The translations under genes were made by a program, and so were the position numbers. The notes beneath the pieces were generated by a model, which saw nothing but the letters and a program-made list of their open reading frames with translations, was not told where the DNA came from and made no database searches. From JANQEU01 sp965601455 (GTDB taxonomy: Bacteria > Bacteroidota > Bacteroidia > Cytophagales > Cyclobacteriaceae): a stretch of 64,000 bases of DNA. Location: NCBI GenBank assembly GCA_965601455.1, contig OZ271831.1, positions 2,852,001-2,916,000 of the forward strand, read 5' to 3'. The number at the start of each line of letters is the position of its first letter. Within the stretch, counting starts at the first letter, position 1. Shown one piece after another: positions 41,588 through 50,339 of the stretch.

Positions 41588-42430
41588 CTAAACAAACCCC
41601 TGACTTTGCTCGCCTAACCCATCAATTTGAAGAACTACCTGATCTCCTTTACCGAGATACTTTGGTGGATTCATACCTAAACCAACTCCAGGAGGGGTAC
41701 CGGTGCTGATTAGGTCTCCCGCTTCCAACATCATGTATTGAGAAATGTACCAGACGACATAATAGGGATCAAAAACCATGGTTTTCGTATTTCCATCCTG
41801 CATAACTTCCCCATTAACCGTTAAAGTCATTCTCAGGTTATTGACATCCTCAACCTCATCTTTCGTAACCAGGTATGGACCTACCGGACTAAATCCGGGA
41901 CATGACTTTCCCTTTACCCATTGACCACCTTTCTCCAATTGAAACTCACGCTCTGAAAGGTCATTTACAACACAAAATCCAGCTATGGCCTCTTCTGCCT
42001 CTTTCTCATTCTTGAGACCGTAAACATCCTTCGAAAGAATAACACCTAATTCAACCTCCCAATCCGTTTTCTCACTATGTAGCGGAATATTCACTGCATC
42101 ATAAGGTCCGGCAATTGTATTTGTGGCTTTCATAAAAAGTACAGGTTCCGCCGGTACCTCCAGACCAGATTCTGCGGCATGGTCAGCATAGTTCAACCCT
42201 ACGCACATGATCATTCCAGGACGGGCAATTGGACTACCCCAACGTTCATCCGGCAGCACCAATGGAAGCTTCACATCACCATCAATTAGATCTTTCAATT
42301 TCTTAAGCTCTCCGTCTCGAAAGAATTTAGCATCCCAATCTTGAAAGTGCGAGGAGCAATCGTATCTTTCACCATCTCTTTCGATGCCGGGTTTCTCCTT
42401 GCCTTTTTCACCGAATCTTATAAGCTTCAT
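41588..42430 (-). CDS. Fumarylacetoacetate hydrolase family protein
   Basis: 280 residues. FAH fold: CVGLNYADHAAESG, a metal-binding Glu pair in DWEVELGVIL, VVNDLSERE, KGKSCPGFSPVGPYL and STGTPPGVG. This subset includes 2,4-diketo-3-deoxy-L-fuconate hydrolases and ureidoglycolate-lyase-like enzymes. A hydrolase that cleaves diketo-3-deoxy-sugar acids would finish oxidative fucose use, so this gene is a candidate partner of the locus 15-19 kb upstream, but it is not adjacent to it. Immediately upstream of it (same strand) is a thioredoxin-fold lipoprotein. Confidence 0.87.
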   Translation of the reverse strand: MKLIRFGEKGKEKPGIERDGERYDCSSHFQDWDAKFFRDGELKKLKDLIDGDVKLPLVLPDERWGSPIARPGMIMCVGLNYADHAAESGLEVPAEPVLFMKATNTIAGPYDAVNIPLHSEKTDWEVELGVILSKDVYGLKNEKEAEEAIAGFCVVNDLSEREFQLEKGGQWVKGKSCPGFSPVGPYLVTKDEVEDVNNLRMTLTVNGEVMQDGNTKTMVFDPYYVVWYISQYMMLEAGDLISTGTPPGVGLGMNPPKYLGKGDQVVLQIDGLGEQSQGFV

Positions 42431-42431
42431 G

Positions 42432-42791
42432 TTATTTCAGAGTGTTTATGACCATTTGCAGTTCCGGACGAATTAAGACCTGCGCTTTATCTATAACAAT
42501 AACAGGATAATTGATTGGGCCTGAAAGCCCCGCATCCTGCACCACCTGCAGCATTTCCATTGTGAGTTCATCGCTAAATTCTACATCATTAAAAATGTAG
42601 CCAACATCCAACCTGTCAAGTTCAGACTTAAATTCAACACAATGCGAGCAGGACATACTACCATATATCGTGACTCGGGGTGTTAGTTCCGTGCTCATTG
42701 TCGACTCGTTTCGTCCACTATTAGAGCAGCCAATAAACCATATGGAAAGTAGGATGACGAGTAAAGTGCTATTCCTTAACATCTGATTCAA
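42432..42791 (-). CDS. Glutaredoxin/thioredoxin-fold lipoprotein
   Basis: 119 residues. Lipoprotein signal with Cys22 in WFIGC, then a small redox domain with CSHC (Cys48-Cys51) and a YPVIVID strand typical of glutaredoxins (cis-Pro after Tyr). It is one base from the FAH-family gene, so cotranscribed. Probable periplasm-facing or outer-membrane-anchored thiol oxidoreductase; partner unknown. Confidence 0.75.
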   Translation of the reverse strand: MNQMLRNSTLLVILLSIWFIGCSNSGRNESTMSTELTPRVTIYGSMSCSHCVEFKSELDRLDVGYIFNDVEFSDELTMEMLQVVQDAGLSGPINYPVIVIDKAQVLIRPELQMVINTLK

Positions 42792-42887
42792 TTTCTGTAA
42801 GCGCGTAAAGATATAAACAGCTTGCTCTCAGGATTCAAAAAAACGTTAAAACCTCTTTTATAAAATAGTCAGGCCGAGAATCTCCAT

Positions 42888-42895
42888 TATTTTTG
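42888..42895 (+). promoter_or_regulatory. -7 promoter element of the Bat-type operon
   Basis: TATTTTTG, an exact TAnnTTTG match seven bases before the VWA gene ATG, implying an almost leaderless mRNA. Confidence 0.45.
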
Positions 42896-42901
42896 AGGCT
42901 C

Positions 42902-43870
42902 ATGAACTGGGTCAACTCACTAGGGACATTTGAATGGGTAACTATTGGAGTATTTCTCCTTGCCTATTTGCTATACTCTTTTCGCATCATCAGAATTGCC
43001 AGGGCTTTACAAACGTCATACTCTTCCATCTTTTTCAAGCTACTCTTAAGATTCACCTATTTCCTACTTTTTATAGTGGCGCTTCTTGGACCCTCCTTCG
43101 GGGCATCCTCCCGGGAAATCAAGTCTGTGGGAAAAGATATTTTTATATGCGTGGACTTATCGGAATCCATGAATGCATTTGACATCCAACCTACCCGATT
43201 AGAAAGAATAAAGTTTGAATTGAGGAACATCATCGAAGCATTCAATTCCGACCGAAAAGGGTTAATCATGTTTAGTAATGAGGCTTTCTTACAGTGCCCC
43301 CTAACGTATGATAATAATGCTCTTGATTTATTTATTCAAACATTGAACACGAGCCTGGTTCCTAATTCAGGTACCGACTTCGGACCTCCATTAGAGATGG
43401 CACTTGAGAAGCTCAGTGATGATAATTCTGCAGTCAGTCAACAAAAGTCAAAAATAATTGTGTTGATCAGTGATGGTGAAGATTTTGGGGAACAAACATC
43501 ATCTGTTGCTGAAGAAATCGAAGCAGCTGGAATAAAACTATTTACGCTGGGCGTGGGTACAGATAATGGAAGTCGAATACAGACTGGAAGAGGTTTTAAA
43601 ACCGATAGATCCGGTAATGAGGTTATTACAAGGTTAAACACCAGCGCTTTACGAAAATTGGCAGCAGATACGGGTGGAAAGTATTTTGAAATAAATGCAT
43701 CAGTTAATGATGTTGATCGTTTAATTAACACAATCAATTTGATTGAAGGTGAGTTAAGGGACACCAAGCAAGTTGATGCGAAGTCCAATAAGTACTTCTA
43801 TTTCCTTGCTTTTGCCCTTATTCTGGTTTTGATTGATACAACTGTAAGTGTTAGAGTGTTGAAGATATGA
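42902..43870 (+). CDS. BatB-like VWA domain membrane protein
   Basis: 322 residues from ATG 42902. Two N-terminal transmembrane helices (about 10-30 and 48-65), a VWA domain (about 78-275) with intact MIDAS DLSES (Asp85, Ser87, Ser89) and SDGEDFGE, and a C-terminal helix (about 296-318). This is the Bacteroidota BatA/BatB layout from the Bat (aerotolerance) cluster. It overlaps the TPR gene by four bases (ATGA). The MoxR, DUF58, BatA and BatD genes that usually accompany it are not in this window. Confidence 0.87.
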   Translation: MNWVNSLGTFEWVTIGVFLLAYLLYSFRIIRIARALQTSYSSIFFKLLLRFTYFLLFIVALLGPSFGASSREIKSVGKDIFICVDLSESMNAFDIQPTRLERIKFELRNIIEAFNSDRKGLIMFSNEAFLQCPLTYDNNALDLFIQTLNTSLVPNSGTDFGPPLEMALEKLSDDNSAVSQQKSKIIVLISDGEDFGEQTSSVAEEIEAAGIKLFTLGVGTDNGSRIQTGRGFKTDRSGNEVITRLNTSALRKLAADTGGKYFEINASVNDVDRLINTINLIEGELRDTKQVDAKSNKYFYFLAFALILVLIDTTVSVRVLKI

Positions 43871-44676
43871 GCAAATGGTTCGTTGTACTTATTGTGATTT
43901 TTTCCGGAAACGGGCCTACCGACATCGCCAAGGTCAATAGCCTAAAACGCTCCGCGGAGCAAGCCTATACTTCTGGTGACTTTCAAAATGCCATCAATAA
44001 CTATCGATATCTGCTTGACAGTCTGGCGGTAGAAGAGGATGAGATTTTTCTTAATCTAGGACATGCGTACTACAAGGCAAACGACACAGCCAACGCAAAA
44101 AACTATTATGCCCGGGCAACCATGGCTTCGGATCGTGAGGTAAAATCCATTGCGTATCAACAATTGGGCGTAATGCATAAGTCTCCTCAGTCACTGCAGG
44201 AGTCTTTGAAGTATCTGAAGGCTTCACTGAAAAGCAATCCGGGAAACACCCAAGCCAGGTACGACTATGAAGTAGTTAAAAAGCTACTGGACAATCAACA
44301 GCAGAACGAGCAAAATCAGCAGGAAGATCAGCAGGAAAAAGATCAAGAAGAAAAGGACGAAGAGCAGCAACAAGACGAACAGAAAAACAAGAACGAGGAG
44401 GGTGAAGAAGAGCAGGAGCAACAGCAGCAACAGGAACAAAGTGAGCAGCAGAATCAGGATGGCGAGCAACAAGATGAAAGTGAGGAACAACAAGAGCAGG
44501 AAGGGGAACAGGAGAATCAGGAAATGAGTACAAAGGAAAAACTGGAAGAGATGAATATCTCTGAAGACAAAGCACGAATGATTCTGGAGGCAATGAAAAA
44601 CGGTGAAATCCAGTACCTCCAACAACAAAAAAGAAAAGCAACCCAGCGACCGGATAATGGTAAACCCGATTGGTAG
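43867..44676 (+). CDS. BatC-like TPR protein with Gln/Glu-rich tract
   Basis: 269 residues. N-terminal signal/anchor (about 1-16), TPR repeats over about 25-135 (YTSGDFQNAINNYRYLLD, DEIFLNLGHAYYKANDTANA, KYLKASLKSNPGNTQARYDYE), then a Gln/Glu-rich low-complexity tract (about 140-218), and a conserved-looking C-terminal tail (MNISEDKARMILEAM). Typical of BatC beside BatB. The tract is coded by CAA/CAG and GAA/GAG, which makes the complementary strand look artefactually open. Likely periplasmic, working with the VWA protein. Confidence 0.82.
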   Translation: MSKWFVVLIVIFSGNGPTDIAKVNSLKRSAEQAYTSGDFQNAINNYRYLLDSLAVEEDEIFLNLGHAYYKANDTANAKNYYARATMASDREVKSIAYQQLGVMHKSPQSLQESLKYLKASLKSNPGNTQARYDYEVVKKLLDNQQQNEQNQQEDQQEKDQEEKDEEQQQDEQKNKNEEGEEEQEQQQQQEQSEQQNQDGEQQDESEEQQEQEGEQENQEMSTKEKLEEMNISEDKARMILEAMKNGEIQYLQQQKRKATQRPDNGKPDW

Positions 44677-44708
44677 TTGGAATATCAGGATAAACGCATT
44701 TTTCGATC

Positions 44709-44716
44709 TAATTTTG
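44709..44716 (+). promoter_or_regulatory. -7 promoter element of thiolase gene
   Basis: TAATTTTG, an exact TAnnTTTG match 15 bases upstream of the thiolase ATG. Confidence 0.4.
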
Positions 44717-44730
44717 TAAGAAAAAAACCC

Positions 44731-45909
44731 ATGGAAGCAGTATATATCGCGTCAGCAGTCCGAACCCCAATAGGCAGTTTTGGCGGTGCTTTATCACAGT
44801 TTACAGCTGTTGAGCTAGGAACGTTAGCCATAAAAGGAGCACTCGAAAAATCGAAAGTCGATGCGAAAGAAGTACAAGAAGTTCTATTTGGTAATGTGGT
44901 AAGTGCTGGTCTGGGACAAGCACCGGCAAGGCAAGCAGCTCTTGGAGCGGGTATAGGCGAAAATGTTCCGTGTACTACGGTTAACAAGGTATGCTCCTCG
45001 GGAATGAAAACAGTTATGTTGGGAGCTCAATCCATCATGCTTGGAATCAATGAAGTTGTTGTCGCTGGAGGTATGGAAAGCATGTCAAATATTCCTTATT
45101 ACGTTCCAAAAGCACGATGGGGTCATAAATACGGTCACGGACAACTCATCGACGGCCTGATGCACGATGGACTTTGGGAAGCTTACAATGAATTTCCAAT
45201 GGGAAGTTGCGCCGACAACACGGCCAAAGAAATGGGAATCTCGAGGGAAGAACAGGATGAATATGCCATTTCTTCTTATAAGAAAGTAGCGGATAGTACA
45301 GCAAAGGGAAAGTTTGAAAACGAGATCATCCCGGTTGCCATTCCGCAACGAAAGGGTGACCCTGTGATGATGAAAGAAGATGAAGAATACAAGAATGTCA
45401 ACTTCGAAAAAATTCCTGGTCTTCGACCTGTATTTAATAAGGATGGAACGGTAACTGCTGCCAATGCATCTACCATCAATGATGGAGCCTCTGCTTTGGT
45501 CCTGGTCAGCGAATCCAAAATGAATGATCTAGGTTTGAAACCAGTGGCTAGAATACTGGGATTTGGAGATGCAGCGCAAGACCCGTTATGGTTTACTACC
45601 GCCCCCTCTCTTGCTATTCCAAAAGCTATAGCACATGCGGGCATAAAGGAAAGTGATGTCGATTTCTACGAGATCAATGAAGCGTTCTCTGCTGTAGCTA
45701 TAGCCAATAACAGGAAACTTGGACTGGATCCGAGCAAAGTTAATGTTTTCGGTGGTGCGGTGGCGATGGGCCACCCACTGGGTGCATCCGGTGCCAGAAT
45801 CATTACTACATTGAACTCTGTGCTCTCCGACGAAAAGGGTAAAATCGGAGTGGCTGGCATCTGTAACGGGGGTGGCGGAGCTTCCTCCATCGTTCTGGAA
45901 AAAGTCTAA
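44731..45909 (+). CDS. Acetyl-CoA acetyltransferase (thiolase)
   Basis: 392 residues from ATG 44731, which restores the family N-terminus MEAVYIASAVRTPIG; an in-frame TTG 54 bases upstream is not expected. Active-site Cys88 in NKVCSSGMK, His348 in GGAVAMGHPLGASG and Cys378 in GICNGGGGA, plus NEAFSAV, are all present. It interconverts acetoacetyl-CoA and two acetyl-CoA, or shortens acyl chains in beta-oxidation. Immediately upstream is the Bat-type operon, with which it need not be linked. Confidence 0.94.
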   Translation: MEAVYIASAVRTPIGSFGGALSQFTAVELGTLAIKGALEKSKVDAKEVQEVLFGNVVSAGLGQAPARQAALGAGIGENVPCTTVNKVCSSGMKTVMLGAQSIMLGINEVVVAGGMESMSNIPYYVPKARWGHKYGHGQLIDGLMHDGLWEAYNEFPMGSCADNTAKEMGISREEQDEYAISSYKKVADSTAKGKFENEIIPVAIPQRKGDPVMMKEDEEYKNVNFEKIPGLRPVFNKDGTVTAANASTINDGASALVLVSESKMNDLGLKPVARILGFGDAAQDPLWFTTAPSLAIPKAIAHAGIKESDVDFYEINEAFSAVAIANNRKLGLDPSKVNVFGGAVAMGHPLGASGARIITTLNSVLSDEKGKIGVAGICNGGGGASSIVLEKV

Positions 45910-45915
45910 TACCAT

Positions 45916-47247
45916 ATGACCTTCTGGAAAAAGTCTTATCTACTCGTATTCCTGGTTTACATGAATTTAACGGTATCTGGTCAGTCGGTCCAGCGAACCT
46001 ATTACAGCAATTCACTGCCAAACGAGGAATATGAAGTCATCCAAAGGGATACAATAATTCTTCACGGTACGTATAAAAAGTACGACCAAAAAGGGAATAC
46101 TATAATCACCGGAACATATTCAGAAGGACAAAGAAATGGTCTATTCACCAATTTTTATCCGGACGGTTCCATTCAAAGAACAACTACCTATATAGATGGT
46201 TTGAGACAAGGCATTACCAAGGTGTTTACAGCTGACGGAAAGCTATTGCAAGAAGCCGTGTTTGAAGATGATACATTGACTGGCAATATTAAGCTCTATC
46301 ATGAGAACGGAAAGCTAAAAGGTTCAACCGCTTTTGAAGGAGGTAAGCCCAATGGGTTGGTCTCTCGATATTATCCTAGTGGTGCTGTGGAGGAGGAAAT
46401 CACCTATGTCGATGGTCAACCCAATGGTGTTTCCAGACAATTTTATGAAACCGGTATCGTAAAACTGGAAGCTGAGTACAAAAACGGTAAGTTGAATGGG
46501 GAGTACAAAACCTACTACCCTAATGGTAATCTCGAGCTGGAAGTTTTTAACCTGCAGGGTCTCCGATCCGGCTACGTGAAGCAGTATTTTGAAAATGAAC
46601 AGCTGTCATCGGTTGGCAACTACAGCAATGGATTTCTACAAGGAGGCTTTACCAATTATTACGAATCCGGTCAAATCCGGTCAGAGCTGAGTTATATTGA
46701 CGGAAAGCTTACAGGAGAAAACATCGAGTATCACACAAATGGTAAAACGAAAAAAGTAGCTGACTATACCACCCCGGGTCTAAATGCAAGCATTCAGGAA
46801 TTCAATGAGAAAGAAAAACTGATTGCAGAAAAACAGTTAATAAATGAGCTTCCTGCCGGTAAATGGACGTATTACAATGATAAGGGCCGGGTTACTAAGA
46901 TTGAGAACTATCAAGCTGGCAAGCTCAATGGATCAAGGGAAATCTATGACCGGAAAAAAATCGTTGTCCAGGAATACTACAAAATGGGTATGAAAACTGG
47001 TGAATGGATATCCAAATACCAGAATGGAAAACTAAAGGAAGTGGCCAATTATCAACAAAATCTGCTACATGGTCCCTTCATCCATTACAGGGAAAATGGT
47101 GAAAAGGAATACGAAGGAAATTATCTCAATAACCGGCGAAGAGGTGACTGGACATATTACGATGAAAAAGGAATTGCCGTTCTCTTGGAAACCTACCAGG
47201 CTGGCAAAGTGGTTTCCAAAAAAGATATCAGTCCTAACAAGCAGTAA
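45916..47247 (+). CDS. YwqK/MORN-repeat exported protein
   Basis: 443 residues with a signal peptide (MTFWKKSYLLVFLVYMNLTVSGQS) and a long array of about fifteen short MORN-like YwqK repeats: GTYKKYDQKGN, GLFTNFYPDGSI, GNIKLYHENGKL, GLVSRYYPSGAV, GEYKTYYPNGNL and so on, of about 23 residues each. Annotated in related genomes as a YwqK-type antitoxin, but no toxin gene lies next to it, so this is more likely a surface or envelope repeat protein. Six bases behind the thiolase stop. Confidence 0.85.
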   Translation: MTFWKKSYLLVFLVYMNLTVSGQSVQRTYYSNSLPNEEYEVIQRDTIILHGTYKKYDQKGNTIITGTYSEGQRNGLFTNFYPDGSIQRTTTYIDGLRQGITKVFTADGKLLQEAVFEDDTLTGNIKLYHENGKLKGSTAFEGGKPNGLVSRYYPSGAVEEEITYVDGQPNGVSRQFYETGIVKLEAEYKNGKLNGEYKTYYPNGNLELEVFNLQGLRSGYVKQYFENEQLSSVGNYSNGFLQGGFTNYYESGQIRSELSYIDGKLTGENIEYHTNGKTKKVADYTTPGLNASIQEFNEKEKLIAEKQLINELPAGKWTYYNDKGRVTKIENYQAGKLNGSREIYDRKKIVVQEYYKMGMKTGEWISKYQNGKLKEVANYQQNLLHGPFIHYRENGEKEYEGNYLNNRRRGDWTYYDEKGIAVLLETYQAGKVVSKKDISPNKQ

Positions 47248-47263
47248 TCCAATACGCCAATCC

Positions 47264-47271
47264 TATCTTTG
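47264..47271 (+). promoter_or_regulatory. -7 promoter element of purC
   Basis: TATCTTTG, an exact TAnnTTTG match six bases before the purC ATG. The mRNA would be essentially leaderless. Confidence 0.5.
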
Positions 47272-47276
47272 TTAAA

Positions 47277-48215
47277 ATGTCTGGATTAAAGGAGACTAAT
47301 TTTAATCTTCCGGGTCAAACCAAAAAATATACCGGAAAAGTTCGTGATGTATACTCGGTAAACGACAAGCTGGTAATGGTCGCGACGGATAGAATTTCGG
47401 CTTTCGATGTCGTGCTACCACATCCCATTCCTTTTAAAGGCCAGGTACTGAATCAGGTGGCAGCCAAATTTCTTGAAGCCACCAGGGATATTGTCCCTAA
47501 TTGGGTTGAAAGCGTTCCGGATGCCAATGTAGCTATTGGGAAGAACTGTGAAGCATTTCCAGTTGAAATGGTCATTCGAGGATATCTAGCCGGTCATGCT
47601 GCTAGAGAATACGCTGCAGGCAAAAGACAGCTTTGCGGAGTGGAGCTACCGGAGGGAATGCAAGAAAACGACCGATTCCCTAAACCTATAATCACCCCAA
47701 GCACGAAGGCACATGAAGGTCATGATGAAGATATCTCTCGTGAACAAATTCTTGACCAAAGATTGGTTTCGGAAGAAGATTATAAACAACTGGAGTCATT
47801 CACTTATTCACTTTTTGAAAGAGGAACTATGATGGCCAAAGAACAAGGGCTCATCCTTGTGGACACCAAATACGAATTTGGAAAAGTTGGAGACACCATC
47901 TACCTAATCGACGAAATTCATACACCAGATTCTTCCCGGTATTTTTATGAGGATACATACATCGATCTACAAAAAGCCGGGGAGCCCCAGCGGCAACTTT
48001 CAAAAGAGTTCGTAAGACGATGGCTGATGGAGAACGGATTTCAGGGCAAAGAGGGACAAACCATTCCAAATATGTCACAAGAATTCATTCAATCCGTTTC
48101 AGATCGTTATATTGAACTCTACGAAAACATTACCGGAGAGAAGTTTGAAAAATCTTCCCAAGACGACATTCAAAAAAGAATTGAAAAAAATATCATAAAC
48201 GCACTTTCTAATTAG
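47277..48215 (+). CDS. purC: SAICAR synthase
   Basis: Phosphoribosylaminoimidazole-succinocarboxamide synthase, de novo purine step. 312 residues, the longer yeast ADE1-like form rather than the bacterial form of about 237. YTGKVRDVYSVNDKLVMVATDRISAFDV at the start, ISTPSTKAHEGHDE-type motif (ITPSTKAHEGHDE), VDTKYEFG and DEIHTPDSSRYF complete the signature. Together with purL it shows the organism makes purines de novo; the two genes are far apart, each with a very short predicted leader. Confidence 0.95.
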   Translation: MSGLKETNFNLPGQTKKYTGKVRDVYSVNDKLVMVATDRISAFDVVLPHPIPFKGQVLNQVAAKFLEATRDIVPNWVESVPDANVAIGKNCEAFPVEMVIRGYLAGHAAREYAAGKRQLCGVELPEGMQENDRFPKPIITPSTKAHEGHDEDISREQILDQRLVSEEDYKQLESFTYSLFERGTMMAKEQGLILVDTKYEFGKVGDTIYLIDEIHTPDSSRYFYEDTYIDLQKAGEPQRQLSKEFVRRWLMENGFQGKEGQTIPNMSQEFIQSVSDRYIELYENITGEKFEKSSQDDIQKRIEKNIINALSN

Positions 48216-48224
48216 AAATTTATC

Positions 48225-48608
48225 ATGAAGTACACAGCAGATAAGCAGGAAAAATACGTGACCATTCAGCTAAACGAAGAGAAACTGGACACCACTATTG
48301 CTCCGGAGTTAAAATCTGAATTTGTCACCCTACAGGCAGAGGGATTTAAGCACGTTATCATGAACCTTTCGGAAGTTAAATATTCGGATTCCAGTGGTTT
48401 AAGTGCACTACTTGTTGGAAATCGCCTTTTTGGTGAAAATGGGTCTTTTGTTCTCTGCCACATTCAGGAACATGTGCAAAAACTAATCTCAATTAGCCAG
48501 TTGGATAAGGTTTTAGACATACTGCCTACGCAGGATGAAGCGGTTGACGCGGTATTCATGAATGATATTGAACAAAACCTCAAGGAGCAGGGCGGCGAGG
48601 GAAGCTAG
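48225..48608 (+). CDS. STAS domain protein (anti-sigma antagonist type)
   Basis: 127 residues with one STAS domain (about 1-110) containing SEVKYSDSSGLSALL, where the serine is the phosphoacceptor in SpoIIAA-like antagonists. Ends with an acidic tail. Nine bases after purC, three before the RNase Z TTG start, so part of an operon. A cognate anti-sigma kinase is not in the window; regulation of a partner by phosphorylation is family-level inference. Confidence 0.85.
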   Translation: MKYTADKQEKYVTIQLNEEKLDTTIAPELKSEFVTLQAEGFKHVIMNLSEVKYSDSSGLSALLVGNRLFGENGSFVLCHIQEHVQKLISISQLDKVLDILPTQDEAVDAVFMNDIEQNLKEQGGEGS

Positions 48609-48611
48609 GAT

Positions 48612-49535
48612 TTGTCTTTTTCTGTCAAAATACTTGGATCGAATTCGGCTTCCTTTGCCCATAACCGTCACCACACCTCTCAAATTCTGCAGGTTCAGAG
48701 CGAACTGTTCATGATCGACTGTGGGGAAGGCACGCAGCTACAATGCAAAAAGTATAATGTCAAGCTATCCAAGATCAATCACATTTTAATTAGCCATCTC
48801 CACGGAGACCATTACTATGGATTGATTGGATTACTCTCGACTATGCATCTTTATGGGAGGACCCAGGATCTTATTCTTATTGGGCCTCCCGGATTAGCAG
48901 AAATAATCACGCTGCAATTACGTCACTCTGAGACAGCATTAAATTTTCGCATTGACTTTCGGGAATGGAACCCCAATCAACACGAACTGGTATTTGAAAA
49001 TAGCCGTTTGACCGTACATACAATTCCACTTGATCACCGTGTTCCATGCAGTGGATACTTGATTAAAGAAAAACCAAAAAAGCGCAGAATCAATAGTTTG
49101 ATTGTTCAGGAACGGTTGCCACCAAGCACTCTGAATCTGCTTAAGGATGGGAAAGATGTAACAGATGATGAAGGCAACCTTATTTACAGGAACAAAGAAG
49201 CAACCCTCCCTCCCGCTCCCCAGAAGACTTATGCCTATTGCTCCGACACACGACTTCGAGAAGAAATTATACCCCTAATTCAAGGAGCTGACATCCTGTA
49301 TCATGAGGCTACGTTTATGGATGAGATGGTTGAACGAGCCCATATGACCTACCATACAACCGCTACGGAAGCAGGTTCTTTGGCTAAGAAAGCAGATTGC
49401 AAAATGCTTCTTATCGGTCACTTCTCTACAAGATACAAAGACCTTGATGGACTACTTGAAGAAGCCAGATCTGAGTTTCAAATGACTTACCTTGCAACAG
49501 AGGGTCAGGTTTTTACTCCAAGAAAAACAAGCTAG
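48612..49535 (+). CDS. rnz: Ribonuclease Z
   Basis: 307 residues. Metallo-beta-lactamase fold with SHLHGDHYYG (His62, His64, Asp66, His67), and later motifs HRVPCSGYL, SDTR, HEATFMD and IGHFSTRY. Cleaves the 3' trailer of tRNA precursors; the three tRNAs in this window lack an encoded CCA and so fit an RNase Z route. The only sensible start is a TTG at 48612 (MSFSVKILGS), since the next ATG is well inside the fold. It overlaps the transporter start by one base. Confidence 0.92.
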   Translation: MSFSVKILGSNSASFAHNRHHTSQILQVQSELFMIDCGEGTQLQCKKYNVKLSKINHILISHLHGDHYYGLIGLLSTMHLYGRTQDLILIGPPGLAEIITLQLRHSETALNFRIDFREWNPNQHELVFENSRLTVHTIPLDHRVPCSGYLIKEKPKKRRINSLIVQERLPPSTLNLLKDGKDVTDDEGNLIYRNKEATLPPAPQKTYAYCSDTRLREEIIPLIQGADILYHEATFMDEMVERAHMTYHTTATEAGSLAKKADCKMLLIGHFSTRYKDLDGLLEEARSEFQMTYLATEGQVFTPRKTS

Positions 49536-50335
49536 TGGATTCAAAACAGAAAAAACAGAACCTATTCATGGTGCTGATGGGCATTTTTCTAACGAATGCC
49601 ATTTTAGCGGAAATGATTGGAGTTAAAATATTCTCAGCTGAAAAGTCCTTTGGTTTTGAGCCGGCGAATATTCAATTATTGGATGATTTTGTTTTAGACT
49701 TCAATCTCACCGCCGGTGCAGTAATCTGGCCAGTGGTCTTTCTGACTACTGATATTATCAATGAGTACTTTGGAAAAAAAGGAGTTCGTAAAATCAGTTT
49801 TTTTGCCGCTACATTCATTGCCTATTCCTTTTTAGTCATTTACGTTATCACACTATTGCAACCCGCTGAATTCTGGTTACAGGTAAACGATACCGACCCA
49901 AATGGAGACCCATTCAACATCAACTTTGCCTTTACTAAGATTTTCACTCAAGGCTTGGGAATAATTGTTGGGTCTTTGACAGCATTTTTATTGGGGCAGC
50001 TTTTGGATGTCTTCGTATTTCAAAAACTTCGAAAAATCACCGGTTCAAAAATGATATGGTTGAGAGCTACGGGTTCTACCCTTGTTTCCCAGCTTATTGA
50101 CAGCTTTGTTGTGCTTGGAATCGCCTTCTATCTCCTGGCTCCCGCCGACAGCCGTTGGACACTTGCACAACTAGCGTCAGTTGGAATTATCAACTACATA
50201 TACAAATTTGTTGTTGCTATTGCATTGACTCCGCTCATATATCTGGGTCATTACCTGATTGATCTGTATCTTGGAAAAGAGCTGGCGGAGGAAATGACAG
50301 AGGAAGCAGCTGCTTCCAGTGAAGGAGTGTTTTAA
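49535..50335 (+). CDS. Queuosine precursor transporter (VUT/YhhQ family)
   Basis: 266 residues with six predicted helices, beginning at a GTG that overlaps the RNase Z stop by one base. The TAGAVIWPVVFLTTDIINEYFGKKGVRK block with DIINEYFG is the VUT family signature; C-terminal helix ends at KELAEEM. Imports preQ1 or preQ0 (or 7-deazaguanine) for tRNA queuosine, fitting its place beside tRNA-processing RNase Z. Uncertain whether queuosine genes are elsewhere in the genome. Confidence 0.88.
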   Translation: MDSKQKKQNLFMVLMGIFLTNAILAEMIGVKIFSAEKSFGFEPANIQLLDDFVLDFNLTAGAVIWPVVFLTTDIINEYFGKKGVRKISFFAATFIAYSFLVIYVITLLQPAEFWLQVNDTDPNGDPFNINFAFTKIFTQGLGIIVGSLTAFLLGQLLDVFVFQKLRKITGSKMIWLRATGSTLVSQLIDSFVVLGIAFYLLAPADSRWTLAQLASVGIINYIYKFVVAIALTPLIYLGHYLIDLYLGKELAEEMTEEAAASSEGVF

Positions 50336-50339
50336 ATTC

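Noticed and set aside
44276..44641. Long open frames on the minus strand across the Gln/Glu-rich tract, some Leu/Phe-rich
   Set aside because: They are the complement of CAG/GAA/GAG repeats in the BatC-like gene; composition mirrors the codon repeats and there is no gene-like start context.
45276..45915. Minus-strand open frames opposite the thiolase
   Set aside because: Shadow frames of the conserved thiolase gene.
45916..47247. YwqK-repeat protein as an antitoxin of a toxin-antitoxin pair
   Set aside because: No toxin gene is adjacent; the signal peptide and MORN-like repeats point to an exported repeat protein.
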